9,786 nt of DNA from Nautiliaceae bacterium (GTDB taxonomy: Bacteria > Campylobacterota > Campylobacteria > Campylobacterales > Nautiliaceae), in assembly GCA_027008345.1 (NCBI GenBank), contig JALTBU010000044.1, positions 1 to 9,786 on the forward strand, in the 5' to 3' direction. The notes beneath the pieces are model-generated. The model worked only from the letters and a program-made list of their open reading frames with translations. It was not told where the DNA came from and searched no databases. A program made the position numbers and the translations under genes. Below, in pieces: positions 7,119-9,786 of this stretch; positions within the stretch are counted from its first letter, which is position 1, and each line of letters starts with the position of its first letter.

Positions 7119-7131
7119 TCTTTGATATAAT
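7104..7131 (+). promoter_or_regulatory. Probable sigma-70 promoter of the alginate-type operon
   Basis: A perfect TATAAT (7126-7131) is preceded by TTTGAC (7104-7109) with a 16-base spacer. The -35 lies inside the last codons of the preceding gene and the -10 just after its stop. The predicted transcript would start near 7138, leaving a leader of about 45 bases before the ATG at 7182. This is the best promoter match in the window and coincides with the switch from cell-shape genes to polysaccharide genes. Confidence 0.65.
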
Positions 7132-7181
7132 TCCTAAAAATCTTCAACCGACTCCTTTTTTATAATTAATAAAGGATATTA

Positions 7182-8564
7182 ATGGTAAATATTGTTTTAT
7201 GTGGTGGAAGCGGAACAAGGCTTTGGCCTATCAGTAGGGAGAATCTTCCTAAACAGTTTTTGAAAATGTTTAACAATGAATCACTATATCAGATTACATT
7301 AAAAAGAAATAGTAAAATTTGTGATAAAGTTTGTATTATATCTAATGCAAATCAGTTTTTTTTAGCACTTGACCAATTTGAAGAAATAAAAAATAATATT
7401 AAATATAGTGATTTCAAGGCTATAGTCGAACCTTTTGGCAGAAATACAGCATGTGCCATTGCATTTGGAGCGTTTTTGAGTGATGATATTTTATTTGTTA
7501 CCCCATCTGATCATAAAATCGAAGCAAATGAAAAGTATTATGAAGCTATAAAAAAAGCTGAAAAATTTGCAAAAGAAGGATTTCTTGTTGTTTTTGGAAT
7601 AAAACCAAAATATCCTGAGACAGGTTATGGATATATTGAGACTGATGGTGAAAATGTAATTAAGTTTCATGAAAAACCGGATCTAAAAACCGCACAGGAA
7701 TATGTAGATTCAGGTAATTTTTACTGGAACAGCGGTATGTTTATGTTTCATTCAAAAACATATCTTGAAGAACTTAAAAAGTATGCACCCGATGTTTATG
7801 AAAATGCAAAAAAAGCAATTGAGAAAGCAAAAAAGGGCGAATATATAAGAATTTTAAGCCAGGATATGGAAAATATTCCGGATATTAGTATTGATTATGC
7901 CGTTATGGAAAAAAGTAAAAAAATAAAATTTGTTGAACTTGATGTAGATTGGAATGATGTAGGAAGTTTTGATGCACTTGATAGGGAATTTGAAAAAGAT
8001 GAAAACGGAAATACAAAAAAAGACAATCTGGTAGCCGTAGAATCGAAAAATAATTTTGTATTTGGAAGGTATAAAACGATAGCGTTAAGTTATGTAAATG
8101 ATTTAATAGTTGTTGATACTCCATCTGCTTTACTTGTTACTAAAAAAGGGAAATCCCAGAGTGTGAGAGATATTGTAAAAATACTAAAAGAAAAAAGTCC
8201 CAATGTCGTTAAATTCGGAAGGACTGTTTACAGACCATGGGGATATTATACAAATCTGTTTGAAGACAAACAATATAAAGTAAAACTTATCAAAATTAAT
8301 CCGCATAAAAGGCTTTCACTCCAAAAACATTTTCACAGAAGCGAGCACTGGGTTGTAGTAAGCGGTACTGCTACTATCGTTAAAGGTGATAAAAAATTTC
8401 TATTACGACCAAATGAATCTACTTATATCCCTATGGGAGAAATTCATAGAATAGAAAATAATGGTAAATTGCCTCTAAAAATTATTGAAGTTCAAGTTGG
8501 TGAATATCTTGGAGAAGATGATATTGTAAGACTTGAAGATGATTTTGGAAGAAGTGACCAATGA
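7182..8564 (+). CDS. algA: Bifunctional mannose-6-phosphate isomerase / mannose-1-phosphate guanylyltransferase (AlgA/ManC type)
   Basis: This cytosolic enzyme converts fructose-6-phosphate to mannose-6-phosphate and, after a separate mutase step, mannose-1-phosphate plus GTP to GDP-mannose. The 460-residue length fits the bifunctional family. The N-terminal nucleotidyltransferase domain shows GGSGTRLWPISRENLPKQF at 8-26, TPSDH at 107-111, SGNFYWNSGMF at 177-187 and DWNDVGSFDAL at 256-266. The C-terminal cupin isomerase domain starts at RPWGYY (351) and carries the metal-binding QKHFHRSEHW at 381-390, with H422 in EIHRIEN. AAAGGA at 7171-7176 precedes the ATG. The stop overlaps the next start as ATGA. 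Because GDP-mannose also feeds O-antigen and capsule pathways, the name algA rests on the neighbouring alginate lyase and algD-type genes; manC/cpsB would describe the same enzyme. Confidence 0.93.
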   Translation: MVNIVLCGGSGTRLWPISRENLPKQFLKMFNNESLYQITLKRNSKICDKVCIISNANQFFLALDQFEEIKNNIKYSDFKAIVEPFGRNTACAIAFGAFLSDDILFVTPSDHKIEANEKYYEAIKKAEKFAKEGFLVVFGIKPKYPETGYGYIETDGENVIKFHEKPDLKTAQEYVDSGNFYWNSGMFMFHSKTYLEELKKYAPDVYENAKKAIEKAKKGEYIRILSQDMENIPDISIDYAVMEKSKKIKFVELDVDWNDVGSFDALDREFEKDENGNTKKDNLVAVESKNNFVFGRYKTIALSYVNDLIVVDTPSALLVTKKGKSQSVRDIVKILKEKSPNVVKFGRTVYRPWGYYTNLFEDKQYKVKLIKINPHKRLSLQKHFHRSEHWVVVSGTATIVKGDKKFLLRPNESTYIPMGEIHRIENNGKLPLKIIEVQVGEYLGEDDIVRLEDDFGRSDQ

Positions 8565-9271
8565 AAAAAATATTTTTTTTAATTATAGGATTTATTATGT
8601 TGTACGGGTGTAATGCTCCATATTCTCTAAATAAATTTAAAAACGTTTTATCATTATCAAAACTTCAAGCTCCAACTAGTCATTACAATCCTTTGTATTC
8701 TACAAAATATGGAGAATTTGAAGATTTTTGCAATAAATATTTTACTCTTCAAGACAATAAATATATGGCATTTTTTATGTGTGGCAAAAAACATAGAAGT
8801 GAGCTTAGATTTAAAAATGACTGGTCGGTTTCTGATGCCAGTCCACACATTATTGAAGCAAAAGTTAAATTGTTTCCTTTAAATGAAAAAAGGGAATTTA
8901 CATTTTTACAAATTCATGCCGATAGTACATTAAAAGATAAACCGGTTATTGATAAACCGCTTTTAAGAATTGTATGGTATAAAGAATTGCATGGGTTAAG
9001 AAATCATATATGGGCAGTAATTAGAACATGTGATGATCCGAATGTAATGTGTTATGAAAAAATAGATCTTGGTGAAAAGCCAAAAAGTTTTTTTGATGTA
9101 AAGGTGGAAGTAAAAAATTCAAAACTCAAAATTTGGGTTGATGGTCAATTAAAAGTTGATAAAGATGTAAGTTATTGGAATAAATATTTAAATTATTTTA
9201 AAGCAGGTGTATATCTTCAAGATGAAGGATGTGCAAAAGTTTTATTTGATAAATTGGAAGTAAAGGAGTAA
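8561..9271 (+). CDS. PL7-family alginate lyase, predicted lipoprotein
   Basis: Alginate lyases of polysaccharide lyase family 7 cut (poly)mannuronate/guluronate by beta-elimination. The three family signatures are present in order: RSELR at 79-83, QIH at 117-119 and YFKAGVYLQ at 212-220 (family consensus YFKAGxYxQ). Predicted catalytic residues are Q117, H119 and Y218 with R83. QIH rather than QVH has been linked to guluronate-containing substrates. Residues 1-17 form a lipoprotein signal ending in LYGC, with C17 lipidated and N at +2, consistent with the outer membrane facing the periplasm; Tyr at -2 is slightly atypical. C74 just before RSELR and C224 just after the third motif could form a disulfide, as I recall for the heat-stable Nitratiruptor PL7 enzyme. 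The gene overlaps algA by four bases and ends one base before the algD-type start. Confidence 0.9.
   Translation: MKKIFFLIIGFIMLYGCNAPYSLNKFKNVLSLSKLQAPTSHYNPLYSTKYGEFEDFCNKYFTLQDNKYMAFFMCGKKHRSELRFKNDWSVSDASPHIIEAKVKLFPLNEKREFTFLQIHADSTLKDKPVIDKPLLRIVWYKELHGLRNHIWAVIRTCDDPNVMCYEKIDLGEKPKSFFDVKVEVKNSKLKIWVDGQLKVDKDVSYWNKYLNYFKAGVYLQDEGCAKVLFDKLEVKE
9262..9268 (+). promoter_or_regulatory. Ribosome binding site embedded in the lyase end
   Basis: AAAGGAG forms the last codons of the lyase gene and lies four bases before the ATG at 9273. It fixes the start of the dehydrogenase gene and implies that lyase and dehydrogenase are translated from one message. Confidence 0.7.
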
Positions 9272-9272
9272 A

Positions 9273-9786
9273 ATGAAAATAAGTGTAGTAGGTTTAGGAT
9301 ATGTCGGAGCTGTTTGTTCTGCATGTTTTGCAAATGAGGGACATGAAGTTATAGGTATGGATATTGATGAGGTAAAAGTTGAACTTATAAATAAAGGTAA
9401 AGCTCCGATTGTTGAGAAAGATTTGGAAGATTATATTTCAAGAAATGTAAATGAGGGCAGATTAAGAGCCACGACTGACTTGAAAGAAGCTATTGACAAC
9501 AGTGATATTACGATTATTTCAGTTGGAACACCATCAAAGCTAAATGGTGATATAGATTTAAAATATATTAAAGAAGCGGCAAAAGCAATTGGTGAAAAAT
9601 TAAAAGAAAAAGATGCATTTCATATTGTTTCTATGAGAAGTACTGTACTTCCAGGAACTGGAAAAAATGTTGTAATACCTATAATTGAAGAAATTTCAGG
9701 TAAAAAAGCAGGAGTTGATTTTGGATATGTTTCAAATCCTGAATTTTTAAGAGAAGGAACTGCTATTTGGGATTTTTACAATCCTC
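9273..9786 (+). CDS. algD: GDP-mannose 6-dehydrogenase (AlgD type), partial, C-terminus beyond window
   Basis: AlgD oxidises GDP-mannose to GDP-mannuronate with two NAD+, the committed step of alginate synthesis. The first 171 codons are in the window; the family is about 435 residues. Seen directly are the Rossmann motif GLGYVG at 7-12, the NAD-ribose acidic residue D30, SVGTPSKLNGDIDL at 83-96, MRSTVLPGTGKNVVIP at 121-136, SGKKAGVDFG at 142-151 and NPEFLREGTAIWDF at 155-168. The SGKKAGVDF and NPEFLREGTAI wording matches Pseudomonas AlgD better than UDP-glucose or UDP-ManNAc dehydrogenases of the same superfamily. The catalytic cysteine lies downstream and cannot be checked. It is one base after the lyase gene and takes the product of the algA-type enzyme as substrate, which supports the assignment. 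Confidence 0.88.
   Translation, partial: MKISVVGLGYVGAVCSACFANEGHEVIGMDIDEVKVELINKGKAPIVEKDLEDYISRNVNEGRLRATTDLKEAIDNSDITIISVGTPSKLNGDIDLKYIKEAAKAIGEKLKEKDAFHIVSMRSTVLPGTGKNVVIPIIEEISGKKAGVDFGYVSNPEFLREGTAIWDFYNP

Noticed and set aside
7161..7166. Second perfect TATAAT before algA
   Set aside because: Transcription would start within the ribosome binding site, and no -35 sits at a usable distance; the upstream TATAAT at 7126 is a better candidate.
8564..8580. A7 and T8 homopolymers in the lyase signal peptide as a phase-variation switch
   Set aside because: The genome is very AT-rich with comparable tracts elsewhere, the tracts are short, and they simply encode Lys and Phe in a normal lipoprotein signal.
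1..9786. CRISPR arrays, insertion sequences, tRNA genes, phage or defence systems
   Set aside because: No regular direct repeats with spacers, terminal inverted repeats, transposase-like proteins or cloverleaf sequences were seen; nearly all bases belong to metabolic and envelope genes.

Overview
The window looks like a chromosomal segment of a low-GC Campylobacterota (Epsilonproteobacteria), plausibly a thermophilic deep-sea vent lineage such as Nautiliales or Nitratiruptor relatives. Three things point there: the run fabZ-lpxA-clpX-mreB-mreC, which I recall from Helicobacter and relatives; a coaE/speE-like pair in the order known from Helicobacter pylori; and a PL7 alginate lyase resembling the one characterised from the vent bacterium Nitratiruptor. 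The genus assignment is inference. There are 13 genes. Two of them, coaE and the GDP-mannose dehydrogenase gene, run off the window edges.

Layout. (1) Positions 1-952, minus strand: a severely shortened spermidine synthase-like gene followed by coaE. (2) Positions 953-1045: a short divergent promoter region. (3) Positions 1046-2381, plus strand: a small cysteine-containing conserved-looking protein, then QueH (tRNA queuosine synthesis) with a long C-terminal extension. (4) Positions 2396-7118: a tightly packed envelope and cell-shape cluster of fabZ, lpxA, clpX, mreB, mreC and an unrecognised coiled-coil/glycine-zipper/acidic-tail protein. Its last five genes overlap their neighbours by 17, 11, 8 and 20 bases. 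(5) Positions 7119-7181: a promoter-bearing gap with no visible terminator hairpin. (6) Positions 7182-9786: a polysaccharide operon of algA/manC-type bifunctional enzyme, PL7 alginate lyase lipoprotein, and algD-type GDP-mannose 6-dehydrogenase, with spacings of -4 and +1 base.

How the genes work together. FabZ and LpxA supply fatty acid and lipid A precursors. MreB and MreC organise wall growth, and ClpX is the unfoldase of the ClpXP protease. The last operon encodes the sugar-nucleotide steps from fructose-6-phosphate toward GDP-mannuronate, lacking only the phosphomannomutase. A predicted periplasmic, lipid-anchored alginate lyase sits between them. This is the most interesting part of the window: an alginate-like polymer pathway in a chemolithotroph-type lineage, with a PL7 lyase where the Pseudomonas alginate operon uses a PL5 lyase (AlgL). 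The second point of interest is the unrecognised protein after mreC, in the place where many bacteria carry mreD. No RNA genes, CRISPR arrays, insertion sequences, or non-coding stretch over 300 bases were seen.
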